Assembly: GCF_001640025.1 (NCBI RefSeq)
Contig: NC_031673.1
Span: 1,550,001 to 1,614,000, forward strand
Source of the DNA: Sugiyamaella lignohabitans
Taxonomy: Eukaryota; Ascomycota; Dipodascomycetes; Dipodascales; Trichomonascaceae
Length of the DNA stretch: 64,000 nucleotides
Reading direction: 5' to 3'
The notes beneath the pieces were generated by a model, which was given only the letters and a program-made list of their open reading frames with translations, was not told the origin of the DNA and made no database searches. The position numbers and the translations under genes are program-made. Positions 36,919-46,659 of this stretch are shown here, piece by piece. The stretch's first letter is position 1, and the number at the start of each line of letters is the position of its first letter.

Positions 36919-39549
36919 CTATATCAAGGGACTAAACATTAGCGCTGTTCGGCTAACCATATCTTTCATTGCAGAGTCAATATCTGCTGCGGATACACCT
37001 GACAACGGTAACTCTGGTGATTGTATGGAGCTCCTGTGACTGGTTCCGAAAAGAAGCTCGATAAACGTATGATCCGCGTACAACTGGACCAGGGCTTGAG
37101 CTGAAGTAATCGTCGCAGATGATGATGAACCACTACCGTTTATAGTTTCTTTGAGTTCATCACTACTTTTAACCACACTGTCCTGACTGTGACTCTCTAC
37201 CTCATGCTTTTCGTCTGTATTTTCTTTATGGACACCCACGTCCTCGCGGTCTTTCCTATTGTTGTCATCTATGGATTCACTTTCGGCTTTTTCCTCTACG
37301 CCCCCGCTCCCGCTCCCGCTCCCGGATGGTTCAATCTTTAAAGCATCTTTATACGTGAGCTCAATTCTCTCTACCTCATTTGCAAGAGCTTCATAGACAG
37401 CTTTCCGGATTAATCCTGAGCCGATCTCATGTTTCCACACAATACCATCATTACCGACCGTCTCTCCAACAGATATAGCTATTCTCGATAGAGAAGAAAG
37501 CAACATCGTTGACGGAGATTTCGGAATCAACACACCATCAGCATCCTCCCAAACGTCGAAAGCTTCATCCAGCCTTCCATAGCCGAGGTTGTCTCTTATT
37601 AGCAGCATGTCAACAAGCTCCTTTGAAAGACGTTCATAAGTCTTAATAAGGATTGGTTCCACGTCGTGTTGAGTCTGTTGACCTTCCCCCTTGGTTTCAC
37701 AGGCCTTGACACCTATCGTTTCATACAAAACAGAAATGCATTTGATGACAAAACTCAAGCTTCTACAGTTGGTTTTCTCAGAACTAGATAACTGCTCAAG
37801 GTAGTCCACAATTGAATTATATGCTTTCACTGTATCGCTCAAAATAATGCTCTTAAATTTACTCACACACTGGATGATGTTATCTTCTCCTTGGCTTCTC
37901 CAAGCGCTGCTGATTTCGTCGTGGTCGTATATAGCTAAAGATGAAGACGAAAAGTGAACTTTTAATCTTGAGAACTCGTCCACTTGGACTCCAAGTTTAT
38001 CGAAAGTTTCACTCCACTCAACGCAATCTCGAGAAAATAGCCCAATATCGCCATAATATCCTTTGCTAAAATCATTCAAGTGTTTGAATATATCGTTTAG
38101 CAACCGTTCTTCAAGTGGAAGTCCAGTAATTGAGCTGATCAAAAGGTCGTCTTTTGAATTGTCACTACTGAATTCTGATTGTAATTGGTTACCCAATATG
38201 CTGTTATATGTGTTGTGAGCAGTTTGTTTGACGGACTTTCCTGACCCCACGACCTGCTCGCTCAGGATGGCTACAAATCTGCTCGCCCATTCCTTTTGAA
38301 ACTTGCCATTAAACCAATCCACAATCGATTCCCCTTTCCCCCCGGTGCAATCAATCCACTCGCTAAGAAAAATGCTACTGTCACGAAGAAGCAACTCAAG
38401 TATTTCGCTGTATATTTTTACCAGGACTCCGAGATCAGTGATTCGCGCCATTATATCGCCCAGCTTCGTGGAAAGGATATCAACAACGTCAAATATAAAT
38501 TTGGTCTGAATCTTTTTGAATGCTTGGCGGGATTCATCGTTGGCTCTACCATTGCCTTGAATTCCAGCAATGCACTTCTTGGGCAAACAAGGAGACTCCC
38601 TAATAGACTTTGGTAGCCAACTCCTGACCTTTTCAAATCCAAGCTCTTCACTAATTCTCGTCGCTTCATCTTCAAACTCAGGAGAATCCAAAATAGTATA
38701 AACGCTTGCTTGCTGCGCAGCTAGCCTATGAAGCTGATTCTGCGCAAAAATGTGATTACTGACTGACAGGGTCGAGCTAATGAGAAACAACGACTTGAAA
38801 AGGCAACTACTGTCGTTTTCATCCAGTAATTGTGAGACAAGCTCTTCACGGGACTCCAAGAAACCTTTTAAAAGCTCATCAGGAGGTAATTCTGATGCTA
38901 TCATGAATGCCACAAATAAGTCTGGAGAAACTGTTCCCGATCTTGGTTCTATATTAGCAGGAAATGAAACGCCACCAGCAGTGCCCAATAGCTCATTTTC
39001 AATCATTTCTAGACACTTTGTGCTCAAAATTTTCAACTCCTGACTATTAACATTATCCGTAGAGCATTCTTCGCCAAGGCCGCATAACTCTTGACTCACT
39101 AAACGAGCGAGAAATATGCTCCTGGATATTAGAAGAATATTTCTTGTGGAGTCTCCTCGAAAACCACGTAATTGGCGTTTTATTAATTGAATCAGCCCAT
39201 TATATAGTCTTCTACTGGAGGTCTTGACTAGCCTATCACGTCGGTCTGAAGCATCCAGAGGTCCCAAAAACCGGACTACATTAACATCATCTTTGTTCCA
39301 TCTTGAATAATGATTAATATCATACAATTGACTCAAGGTAGTATTTTCAACGCTCACAAGCTCATTCATTGCCATAATGGTATCGGCGGTTTGAAGCAAA
39401 TCACGATATCTCCCTCCGACCAGGTCACGCAGACTCTGCTTCTTAGCTTCGGCATCAGCTCTCAGTTGCCGACTCAAATGTTGAATTTCCGACACTCGTT
39501 GAGTGGAAAATATATTCTCCCATGTCTGGGAAGTGTCAATGGCTGACAT
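36919..39549 (-). CDS. COG1: Conserved oligomeric Golgi complex subunit 1
   Basis: Cog1 is a lobe-A/B bridging subunit of the COG tether, which acts in retrograde intra-Golgi vesicle traffic. This 876-residue protein starts with the family's N-terminal helical region (Vps51/COG1 type): FSTQRVSEIQHLSRQLRADA then KKQSLRDLVGGRYRDLLQTA and DTIMAMNEL. The rest is helical, as expected for a CATCHR tether. A low-complexity insertion near the C-terminus (about 740-820) contains a Gly-Ser run (GSGSGSGG) and acidic stretches. The final part (TFIELLFG, MKDMVSRTALMFSPLI) is helical. The ATG at 39549 is the first in frame. No membrane segment is seen. Confidence 0.88.
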   Translation of the reverse strand: MSAIDTSQTWENIFSTQRVSEIQHLSRQLRADAEAKKQSLRDLVGGRYRDLLQTADTIMAMNELVSVENTTLSQLYDINHYSRWNKDDVNVVRFLGPLDASDRRDRLVKTSSRRLYNGLIQLIKRQLRGFRGDSTRNILLISRSIFLARLVSQELCGLGEECSTDNVNSQELKILSTKCLEMIENELLGTAGGVSFPANIEPRSGTVSPDLFVAFMIASELPPDELLKGFLESREELVSQLLDENDSSCLFKSLFLISSTLSVSNHIFAQNQLHRLAAQQASVYTILDSPEFEDEATRISEELGFEKVRSWLPKSIRESPCLPKKCIAGIQGNGRANDESRQAFKKIQTKFIFDVVDILSTKLGDIMARITDLGVLVKIYSEILELLLRDSSIFLSEWIDCTGGKGESIVDWFNGKFQKEWASRFVAILSEQVVGSGKSVKQTAHNTYNSILGNQLQSEFSSDNSKDDLLISSITGLPLEERLLNDIFKHLNDFSKGYYGDIGLFSRDCVEWSETFDKLGVQVDEFSRLKVHFSSSSLAIYDHDEISSAWRSQGEDNIIQCVSKFKSIILSDTVKAYNSIVDYLEQLSSSEKTNCRSLSFVIKCISVLYETIGVKACETKGEGQQTQHDVEPILIKTYERLSKELVDMLLIRDNLGYGRLDEAFDVWEDADGVLIPKSPSTMLLSSLSRIAISVGETVGNDGIVWKHEIGSGLIRKAVYEALANEVERIELTYKDALKIEPSGSGSGSGGVEEKAESESIDDNNRKDREDVGVHKENTDEKHEVESHSQDSVVKSSDELKETINGSGSSSSATITSAQALVQLYADHTFIELLFGTSHRSSIQSPELPLSGVSAADIDSAMKDMVSRTALMFSPLI

Positions 39550-40181
39550 TCTATTAGCTTGTCAGACTCTTCAGTGAAACTGAACATTGGCTTCGTGGCT
39601 CTGTTGATACTTGCCTATATCCAATCACGTGCCGCCGTCGCGCTTGTAACAGTTTAGGCAGGGTCTTAGAGCCGAAGCAGGGTTCTATCAGGATTAAAAA
39701 CAGGTAAATTCTAGGATTATTACATCTGGCAAATTCAAGGCACGGACGAAACTCTCACTGTTTCTCATGTTAGTAGAGCAAAAAAATTTTGAATAGAGAT
39801 TATATTATAATCTCCGGTAAATAACTACATTAAAAATTTATTATAATCGATCAATTGTTGGAAATGCGATGTAACTAGTTGTCTGACAGAAGTCTTAATA
39901 CATTCTTGCGGTCACATATGCCATAAACTGATGAGATATGGAGTTGAGATATAATAAAACGGTAACGATTTCTTTATTGAAAGATTGACATTTCAGACCT
40001 TTGGTACCGGGATATTCCGTTACATCAGCTGCCGGTAAGATGACCCTGCATATCCGCCAGATTCAGCAACGATAACCGTGACCAGCCTTGTGTGACATTG
40101 TCTAACATTATATAGGTGCGCCAGATCCATCTTTTGAAATTTCACACAGACACTTGGTATCATTATTATAGGGCAATAAGC
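39550..40181. other. Divergent promoter region COG1 / PDX3
   Basis: AT-rich with a CACGTG E-box (near 39625-39632, bound by Cbf1-type factors in yeasts). Nothing else is recognised. Confidence 0.45.
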
Positions 40182-40965
40182 ATGGAACCAAAGAAAGAAG
40201 AAACAATTATTTGTAAGTTACTGATAGAATTGAATATGAGGGCTTATCGATTGGAGCTCGGGCTCGACCATACCGAGAAAGCACGGAACTATAGTAGACC
40301 CAATATTTTTACTAACAAGAACAGTCGCTCCTGATACCGAACAATACGGCATCCTGTCTCTTGACAGAGAAGAATTGCACCCGAATCCTGCAGAGCAGTT
40401 TCATCTGTGGTTTTCGGACGCTAAAAATGCACACATCCAGCTGCCTGAGGCGGTTAACTTCTCCACTGCTAGTCTACCATCAGGTCGTGTATCGTCAAGA
40501 ATTGTACTTTTAAAAGAGCTGGATAAGAATGGAAACTTTGTTATCTACTCGAATTGGAAGAGCTCGAAGAAGGCTGCTGACATCGAAACTAATCCACATG
40601 CGTCTTTGACTTTTTTCTGGAAAGAGCTCGAACGCCAGGTCAGGGTTGAAGGCACCACCGAGCTTCTCTCGACAGAAGAATCGCAAATATATTTTGATAC
40701 TCGACCTCGTAAGTCCCGTATTGGAGCTTGGGCAAGCCCTCAATCCAGGCCAATCCACCGTCATGAGCTAGATACCTTGGTGGCCGAACAGGAGAAGCGA
40801 TTTGAGGGGGTAGACCAGATTCCATGCCCACCATTCTGGGGTGGATTAAGGATCAAGCCTGTCGAGTTCGAGTTCTTTCAGGGCAGGCCAAATCGAATTC
40901 ATGACCGGTTTGTATACAAAAAGGATGATCAGGGACAGTGGTTTATAGAACGCATTGCATCTTAG
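40182..40965 (+). CDS. PDX3: Pyridoxamine 5'-phosphate oxidase, spliced
   Basis: This FMN-dependent oxidase makes pyridoxal 5'-phosphate from PNP or PMP. The coding sequence joins exon 1 (40182-40212) and exon 2 (40325-40965), about 223 residues against 228 in S. cerevisiae. The splice gives MEPKKEETIIFAPDTEQYGI then LSLDREEL, which lines up with the yeast N-terminus (IIFAPETYQY). The FMN- and substrate-binding motifs are LPSGRVSSRIVLLKELD, NWKSSKKAADI, FWKELERQVRVEG and the IGAWASPQS block. The C-terminal GGLRIKPVEFEFFQGRPNRI then HDRFVY is diagnostic. Without exon 1 the frame has only a TTG start. Confidence 0.94.
40213..40324 (+). other. Intron of PDX3
   Basis: 112 nt, starting GTAAGTTACTG and ending TTTACTAACAAGAACAG with the CTAAC branch site about 10 nt from the acceptor. 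Confidence 0.88.
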
Positions 40966-41226
40966 ATTCTAGCCGCAATATGATTGCTTATCTTTGTTTT
41001 TTCTTTGCCTCTGGTAACTTGGGGGGTTTTATCTAGCGTGGTTGCTCCTGCTTCACACGAGATGGCAGTGATGTTTGGCGTGATAAGCAAGGTGAAATCT
41101 GTGACACAGGGGGAGTACTGGGTCTCAAGGCTGAGTCCTCAGTCGCCAGATAAAAAGGGCATTTTTCTAAGTAATAAATAAATAATGTATAATTACAGGT
41201 CGGATAGTTAGCATGTACTAAGGCCA

Positions 41227-43869
41227 TTAAAGTTGGCTCAACACATTGGATATTTGGTTCTTCAGCTCTCGTCCTACAGTGTCACTCAGGTCGCGCTCGA
41301 ACTCAACGAGTCCTTCTCTGATCACAGTTATATCATGGCGAGAAAAGTATTGTGACTGTTGGTTCACAGTTGATTTATTTGTGGCCAACAGCCCCAGTGT
41401 AAGGTACTCAAATCCCTGTATATGGGTTTTTGTCTTGTTCGCCGAGCTCCAATCTGTATCAGTGAGAATGCCTGATATTAGTTGGGACAAAGAGGGCTTG
41501 TCCTTTAATAATACTCGACATATATCCTGACTGGACTCACTATCAATCAGATTAACAAGCAGCCCAGACGCATATAGGAACATATCATCATCGGGACCTA
41601 AATTGAATCTCGACTTGTTGACAGGTAGTTTACGATTGCTAATAAAATTTGCCAATGCAACAGCGAGACCGCTATCATATACAAGTTTAATATCTGCATT
41701 ACTAGCCGGCAAAATATTGGACGTCAATGAAATCAATATTCGAAGAGTGGTAGTGGCAAATTCTTTCATTTTGCTCACAGTCCCTTGTTCACCTTTGATG
41801 AATCGTTCACACAGGATCAGAGCATGTACAATTGGAGGCACCCTCTTTTTATCCTGATTGACATTTTTCAATACACTGCCAGTCTCATCTCCATCAGCAA
41901 GAAATTCCAATTGAACCATAACCATATACAACAATTGAAGATGATACGTGGTAACGTCTTCTCCATTGTTTTCAACTTGACCGTCTAACAAAGTTGTCGG
42001 AGGCATTTGTCCTACAGTTCGCTGCTTTTCATCCGAACTTTCAAAAAAGAGCCTATCCATTAGCTGTTGGGCAATTACTAAAAACTCTTCTACATGACCT
42101 TCTAGTCCATCGAGAACTATCTGAGCCACTCTAGGTCCTAGTTTCTCCAGAGAAATAAGTGCTGACAAGGCGACCAACGACCTCGAGGTTATAGTCGTTT
42201 GCGTGTCCATTTGTATTACAAATTTACCAAGCATGGTTTGAAAAGGCGATGTTTTCTTCTTTTTTGTGAAGGATCTTTTCAGTTTTTTAGTCTTGTTATC
42301 TCTGTCCTGGCCTCCAGCCAAGTTTTCGCTATCTTGTAAATGCTTCGTTAGAATATCTTCCTGATCTTTTAACATCGATACCAACATGTCTATAATCCAT
42401 CTATTGTTGGCGACCAACGAACCAACTCCTACACCCCCTTCCTCTAATAATCGACACAGCATTGCAGCAAATAAGAATGTTGAATAATCATCTTTTACAC
42501 TCTCTTTCATAGCCGAAACGAGCATGCCAGGAAAATTGGTTGATTTGAATCCAATGACAAATTCTCTATTTAGACACTTTGTTGCCAGTTGTAACAGGCT
42601 TGATCGTTGTAACGATACATTATCAGTACTAGACCCTTGTTGTATACTCTCCATGATAAATTGGATGTCATTTATAAACTGCGTATTGGTTCCATGGGCG
42701 CGCAACTCATCGAAGTTCTTCAGATCAACAGCGTCTTCCTCATCTTCCTCTTCGCCCTTTTCATCTTCATCGACATGATGGCGACGATGAGCTAACAAGT
42801 TTCCAATTCCAAAATTCAATCTGCGATTCCGAGAACCTGTTAATGAATGGTCATTAATCCCAACTGTATCAGAAATAATGTTAAAATCGGTATCAAGGTC
42901 CCAGTTGTTGGAGGAAACATTTTCATCCATCTTATCTTCATCATCCAAACTATCCATGGGGATATATCGCCGAGTCATAGAGCCATATGTCTTGGAAGCC
43001 ACGACTTGAGCTGATGATATACGTTTTGCATTTCTGCCAACCGGCGATCCAGGAATAGCACTTGTAGTCGAGCTTGAGCTGCTCAGAACGCTATCGCGAG
43101 AATCGGTACGCCATGAATTTGTTAAAGTTCCGGAGCTCGACTTTCGTATTCCACCAGATGCTGTACTTGCAAGTGATGCAACCCGGGTCAAACCAACTGT
43201 GCTCTCCTTCTCAGATAGCGTCTCACTAGACGCGTTTAAACTATCAATATCATGATGCTGTGAACTCAACTGCGAATTATGCGTTGCCACTGGTTCAACA
43301 CTGGTGTCAATACCATCACCCAAGCTAACATCCAGAGCCAATATCTTCTTAGCACGCTTAGGACTCAGGCTGACGGCATGCTCAAAAAAACCCCAAGCAT
43401 CGTGTTCCTGCTTTGAAAGTGACGAGGCTCTTGATGGATTGGATGTTTTAAGTATGGACCCTTGTACCTTGGAATCTATATCTATAGGTGGACCAAGAGC
43501 TAATGTTGACGAAGAAACGTCAACTGCGCTCACGTTATCCTTGAGTCGGCCAGGTGGTATTGGTACTGCTTTCTTTGGAGATGTGGAGCGCGCTTCCACA
43601 TGCGCTCGTACTGTTGAAGGATCTATTTCTGAGACTGGACTAGAACTTGTTCTTTTAAGCGTGGGTCGTCCCGAAATCCTCGAAAGAGGACTGAACGAGA
43701 GCTCCTCTCCGGCTTGAAGATCATGGCTGGCCGGGAATTCCGAATCAGCTATGGGACTACTAGTCGTACTATTGCTGCTTCTATCTCCTAGCAAACCAAA
43801 TTGCCTCCTCCTTTCAGCTTCAGCAAGTATCGACTGCTTACGGTGTTTCCCGTATGCTCGAATCGACAT
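41227..43869 (-). CDS. RAD61: Cohesin release factor, WAPL family
   Basis: This 880-residue protein carries a WAPL domain. Members unload cohesin from chromatin together with Pds5. The N-terminal 350 residues are Ser/Thr-rich and disordered. An acidic tract (about 363-375) leads into DLKNFDELRAHGTNTQFIND then IQFIMESIQQ and LLQLATKCLNREFVIGF, the typical WAPL helical-repeat start. Later repeats include FLFAAMLCRLLEEGG and LVALSALISLEKLGP, and ILISLTSNILPASNADI. The large size fits S. pombe Wpl1 and metazoan WAPL more than the compact S. cerevisiae Rad61 (647), so the symbol is by orthology of function. Assignment to the family is good; activity is not shown by sequence. Confidence 0.83.
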   Translation of the reverse strand: MSIRAYGKHRKQSILAEAERRRQFGLLGDRSSNSTTSSPIADSEFPASHDLQAGEELSFSPLSRISGRPTLKRTSSSPVSEIDPSTVRAHVEARSTSPKKAVPIPPGRLKDNVSAVDVSSSTLALGPPIDIDSKVQGSILKTSNPSRASSLSKQEHDAWGFFEHAVSLSPKRAKKILALDVSLGDGIDTSVEPVATHNSQLSSQHHDIDSLNASSETLSEKESTVGLTRVASLASTASGGIRKSSSGTLTNSWRTDSRDSVLSSSSSTTSAIPGSPVGRNAKRISSAQVVASKTYGSMTRRYIPMDSLDDEDKMDENVSSNNWDLDTDFNIISDTVGINDHSLTGSRNRRLNFGIGNLLAHRRHHVDEDEKGEEEDEEDAVDLKNFDELRAHGTNTQFINDIQFIMESIQQGSSTDNVSLQRSSLLQLATKCLNREFVIGFKSTNFPGMLVSAMKESVKDDYSTFLFAAMLCRLLEEGGVGVGSLVANNRWIIDMLVSMLKDQEDILTKHLQDSENLAGGQDRDNKTKKLKRSFTKKKKTSPFQTMLGKFVIQMDTQTTITSRSLVALSALISLEKLGPRVAQIVLDGLEGHVEEFLVIAQQLMDRLFFESSDEKQRTVGQMPPTTLLDGQVENNGEDVTTYHLQLLYMVMVQLEFLADGDETGSVLKNVNQDKKRVPPIVHALILCERFIKGEQGTVSKMKEFATTTLRILISLTSNILPASNADIKLVYDSGLAVALANFISNRKLPVNKSRFNLGPDDDMFLYASGLLVNLIDSESSQDICRVLLKDKPSLSQLISGILTDTDWSSANKTKTHIQGFEYLTLGLLATNKSTVNQQSQYFSRHDITVIREGLVEFERDLSDTVGRELKNQISNVLSQL

Positions 43870-44626
43870 AGCTTTACATGGTCTGCCATCACTTTCACAA
43901 GCTGGTTAGAGTAATATGGCTGTGATCGGGCATATATTTATCACGTGATGTATGAACTTTTCTGTTTGGCAACTGACCCGTAAGATTTTTGAAATCACGA
44001 AGAGCACCTTGAGAACGACACGACTGCAGCGTTGGTAAGGCCCAACCTCCAGGGCAGAATAGGTGCTAGTAATATCTCGATTGAATACAATATCTGATCT
44101 AGGTTTAATAGGACGGAAAAAATAGCGTTACAATAGAACAACATTTGGTGGACCCTGGAATGCAGATCAGGGCTCGCATGCATTTCCATTCAACAAACTG
44201 CAGGAAACAGGCCACCTGACCTGCTTCAAATTATGGCACAATAAAAGGGGTATCTTCCTGGCTAACAGCACGATAAGTGATATACAGAACAGTTTGTCTA
44301 GGCCCAGGTTACTTAACTTAACTATCCCAAAACTCCTTAGTGTCTCGCTAAAGATAACCTCCTCTAGTGCTTTCTTTATTTTCCCAATGTGGGGAGACTG
44401 TATATGTCAACGTCATCCCACTTTTGGACATTGAGATTACGGTTTAACTTCCCCAATTATTCAATGCAAAGCTAAAGGTGAGGTGATCTAGAACCCTGTA
44501 CTTATCGTGGACCTAGAGCGATTTCGGAAATAAATATCCGCTCTTCGCAGACAGGAAAATGATCAATTGTCAAGATCTAAATTTCAACCCCACAATACCC
44601 CACATTTTTCGGACTTCTTTGTTAAG
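43870..44626. other. Divergent promoter region WAPL / alcohol dehydrogenase
   Basis: A TCACGTGA E-box (43941-43948) lies near the WAPL start. On the dehydrogenase side there are several CCCCAC/GTGGGG motifs (near 44390, 44590 and 44600), a Mig1-type pattern also seen before the GH5 gene. No gene is recognised. Confidence 0.4.
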
Positions 44627-45850
44627 ATGCTATTATTGCGAACCAGATCTTTTGCTTTAAAGCCTCGAGTTTTCCTGACTCTCTCATTTTCCTATCCTTG
44701 TACTTCACATATCAAATTCAAACGCAATATGGCATCTATGAAGGCTCTCGTATATAACGGACCACATTCAAAGAAATGGACTGATGTTCCAAAGCCCAAA
44801 ATATTAAAACCTACTGATGCTATTGTCAAAGTAACTGCTACTACAATTTGCGGTACTGATTTGCACATTCTAAAGGGAGATGTACCAGAAGTCAGTAAGG
44901 GTCGGATTCTAGGACATGAAGGAATTGGCATTATTGACTCAGTGGGTGAATCGGTAGCATCGTTCAAAAAAGGTGATCGTGTGCTTATGTCTTGTATCAC
45001 GTCTTGTGGATCATGTGTTTATTGCTCGAGAAACCTGCAATCACATTGTTTGGATGGTGGTTGGATTTTGGGACATTTAATTGATGGTACTCAGGCAGAG
45101 TATGTACGCATCCCGTTTGCAGACAATTCTTTGTATAGCATTCCAAAAAAGTTGAAAGACGAGTCAGTTCTATGTCTCAGTGACGCTTTGCCAACCGGTT
45201 ATGAAGTTGGTGTATTAGCAGCCAATGTACAGCCCGGCGACACTGTTGCGATTATTGGAGCGGGTCCAGTTGGCCTATCAGTATTGATGACCACACAATT
45301 TTTTTCCCCTGCCATTATTATTATGATTGATACAGACGACATGAGATTAGAGGCCTCCAAGGAATTGGGTGCTACCCACACCATCAACCCAACAAAATTA
45401 AAATCATCTTCGACAACTAATACATCTAGTGCTCTTTTGGATGCGATCTCTGCTATTAAGGCAGAAGTTGATGGTCCTGACGTACCTGCTAATCAACAGG
45501 CTAAGCCAGGAGTAGATGTTGCTATCGAGTGTGTTGGAATTCCTCAGACTTTTGATACCTGTCAGCAAATCATTGCTCCTGGTGGGCGTATAGCCAATGT
45601 TGGTGTTCACGGTAGCAAGGTAGACCTTCAATTGCAAGATCTATGGATTAAGAATATCCAGATTTCCACTGGGCTGGTTTCTGCCAATACCACTCGAGCT
45701 CTTCTCAAAAGCGTTCAAAGCAATAAGATCAAACCAGATCTGCTAGTGACACATAAGTTTAATCTAAGCGACATTGAGAGAGCCTATGAGGTTTTTGGTC
45801 GGGCAGCAGAAGAGAAGGCCATTAAAGTTTTACTGCAAGTAGATGACTAA
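44627..45850 (+). CDS. Zinc-dependent alcohol dehydrogenase, possible mitochondrial form
   Basis: This 407-residue medium-chain dehydrogenase has ICGTDLHILKGD (catalytic Cys), GHEGIG (second zinc ligand) and CITSCGSCVYCSRNLQSHC (four structural-zinc cysteines). GAGPVGL forms the nucleotide fold, and MIDTDDMRLE puts an Asp at the strand end that favours NAD over NADP. The first 35 residues from the ATG at 44627 (MLLLRTRSFALKPRVF...) are basic and hydrophobic with no acidic residue, like a mitochondrial presequence; a downstream ATG (44729, MASMKALVYNG) would give a cytosolic form. It resembles the secondary-alcohol/formaldehyde-type group found in bacteria and filamentous fungi more than yeast Adh1. 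The substrate is unknown. Confidence 0.87.
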   Translation: MLLLRTRSFALKPRVFLTLSFSYPCTSHIKFKRNMASMKALVYNGPHSKKWTDVPKPKILKPTDAIVKVTATTICGTDLHILKGDVPEVSKGRILGHEGIGIIDSVGESVASFKKGDRVLMSCITSCGSCVYCSRNLQSHCLDGGWILGHLIDGTQAEYVRIPFADNSLYSIPKKLKDESVLCLSDALPTGYEVGVLAANVQPGDTVAIIGAGPVGLSVLMTTQFFSPAIIIMIDTDDMRLEASKELGATHTINPTKLKSSSTTNTSSALLDAISAIKAEVDGPDVPANQQAKPGVDVAIECVGIPQTFDTCQQIIAPGGRIANVGVHGSKVDLQLQDLWIKNIQISTGLVSANTTRALLKSVQSNKIKPDLLVTHKFNLSDIERAYEVFGRAAEEKAIKVLLQVDD

Positions 45851-46020
45851 GTAGGAACAGAATTTCAACACATTATTTGTGATAACTCCTCAATTTTGGG
45901 GTAGAGTAAGACTGATCAGTCTAATAGAAGGCTATATGGTCATTAGTCTTTTGCAACTATAAAGTATTTACCACCTACACTTTATACATAACTTTAATTC
46001 AAATAAATAATGATGCTTCC

Positions 46021-46659
46021 TTAGCGGCAAGTCGACAGCATATTTGAAATAACCGACAGCAGCTGGTCGTTCTCGCATGCAGCAGCAATTCTCTCTTTAT
46101 CGTTCAGTTGTTTATTTACTTGGCCCTCGCTTTGGTGGGTTCCTTCGCGAACGTTGATGGTGATCCTATATCTCGGTGGTAAACATCGTTCTAATCTAAC
46201 ACGAATCCCAAGCCCAATAAGAGTTGCCAAACTACAGTGTGTGATCGTAGGAGTAATCTCAACCTTAACCTCAGCCATTTCATAAGGATTTCCTGAATCT
46301 GAGACTGTTATGTGCGGAAGGTTGACAACTGCTAACTGGCCTAATGTCAACGGATGCTCGGGGTCCGAAATAGTGGAAATAAGATCATATATTTCTTGGG
46401 AATCAATAGGCTCTCGAGGTTCTGAGAATTCCGATGTAATAGACTTGCTGTCATCGTTTTCTGAATAAGAGTAGGTATCTGAAAATCTTTCGTCAGGAAT
46501 CTTTAGGAGCTCTGGTCTAAATAGCGACAATGAGTAAGCTGGGTCATCATTCTCAAATCCCAAACTATCAGGCCCTTTGAATGCGGTGTTACGCCTCGTC
46601 GGCAGCTGTGAGATATCCAGTACCGTGGGATTTGCGTTTATAGGTTCAGAAGTCGCCAT
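46021..46659 (-). CDS. CIA2: Cytosolic iron-sulfur assembly targeting factor Cia2 (MIP18 family)
   Basis: Cia2 works with Cia1 and Met18 to insert Fe-S clusters into cytosolic and nuclear client proteins such as DNA polymerases and helicases. This 212-residue protein has a disordered N-terminal 85 residues. The DUF59 domain follows: EIYDLISTISDPEHPLTLGQ, then EVKVEITPTITHCSLATLIG with the reactive Cys near residue 142, RLERCLPPRYRITI, and the hallmark REGTHQSEGQVNKQLNDKER then IAAACEN. The start is the ATG at 46659; the preceding GTG is in frame but not needed. Length is slightly below S. cerevisiae Cia2 (231). Confidence 0.95.
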   Translation of the reverse strand: MATSEPINANPTVLDISQLPTRRNTAFKGPDSLGFENDDPAYSLSLFRPELLKIPDERFSDTYSYSENDDSKSITSEFSEPREPIDSQEIYDLISTISDPEHPLTLGQLAVVNLPHITVSDSGNPYEMAEVKVEITPTITHCSLATLIGLGIRVRLERCLPPRYRITINVREGTHQSEGQVNKQLNDKERIAAACENDQLLSVISNMLSTCR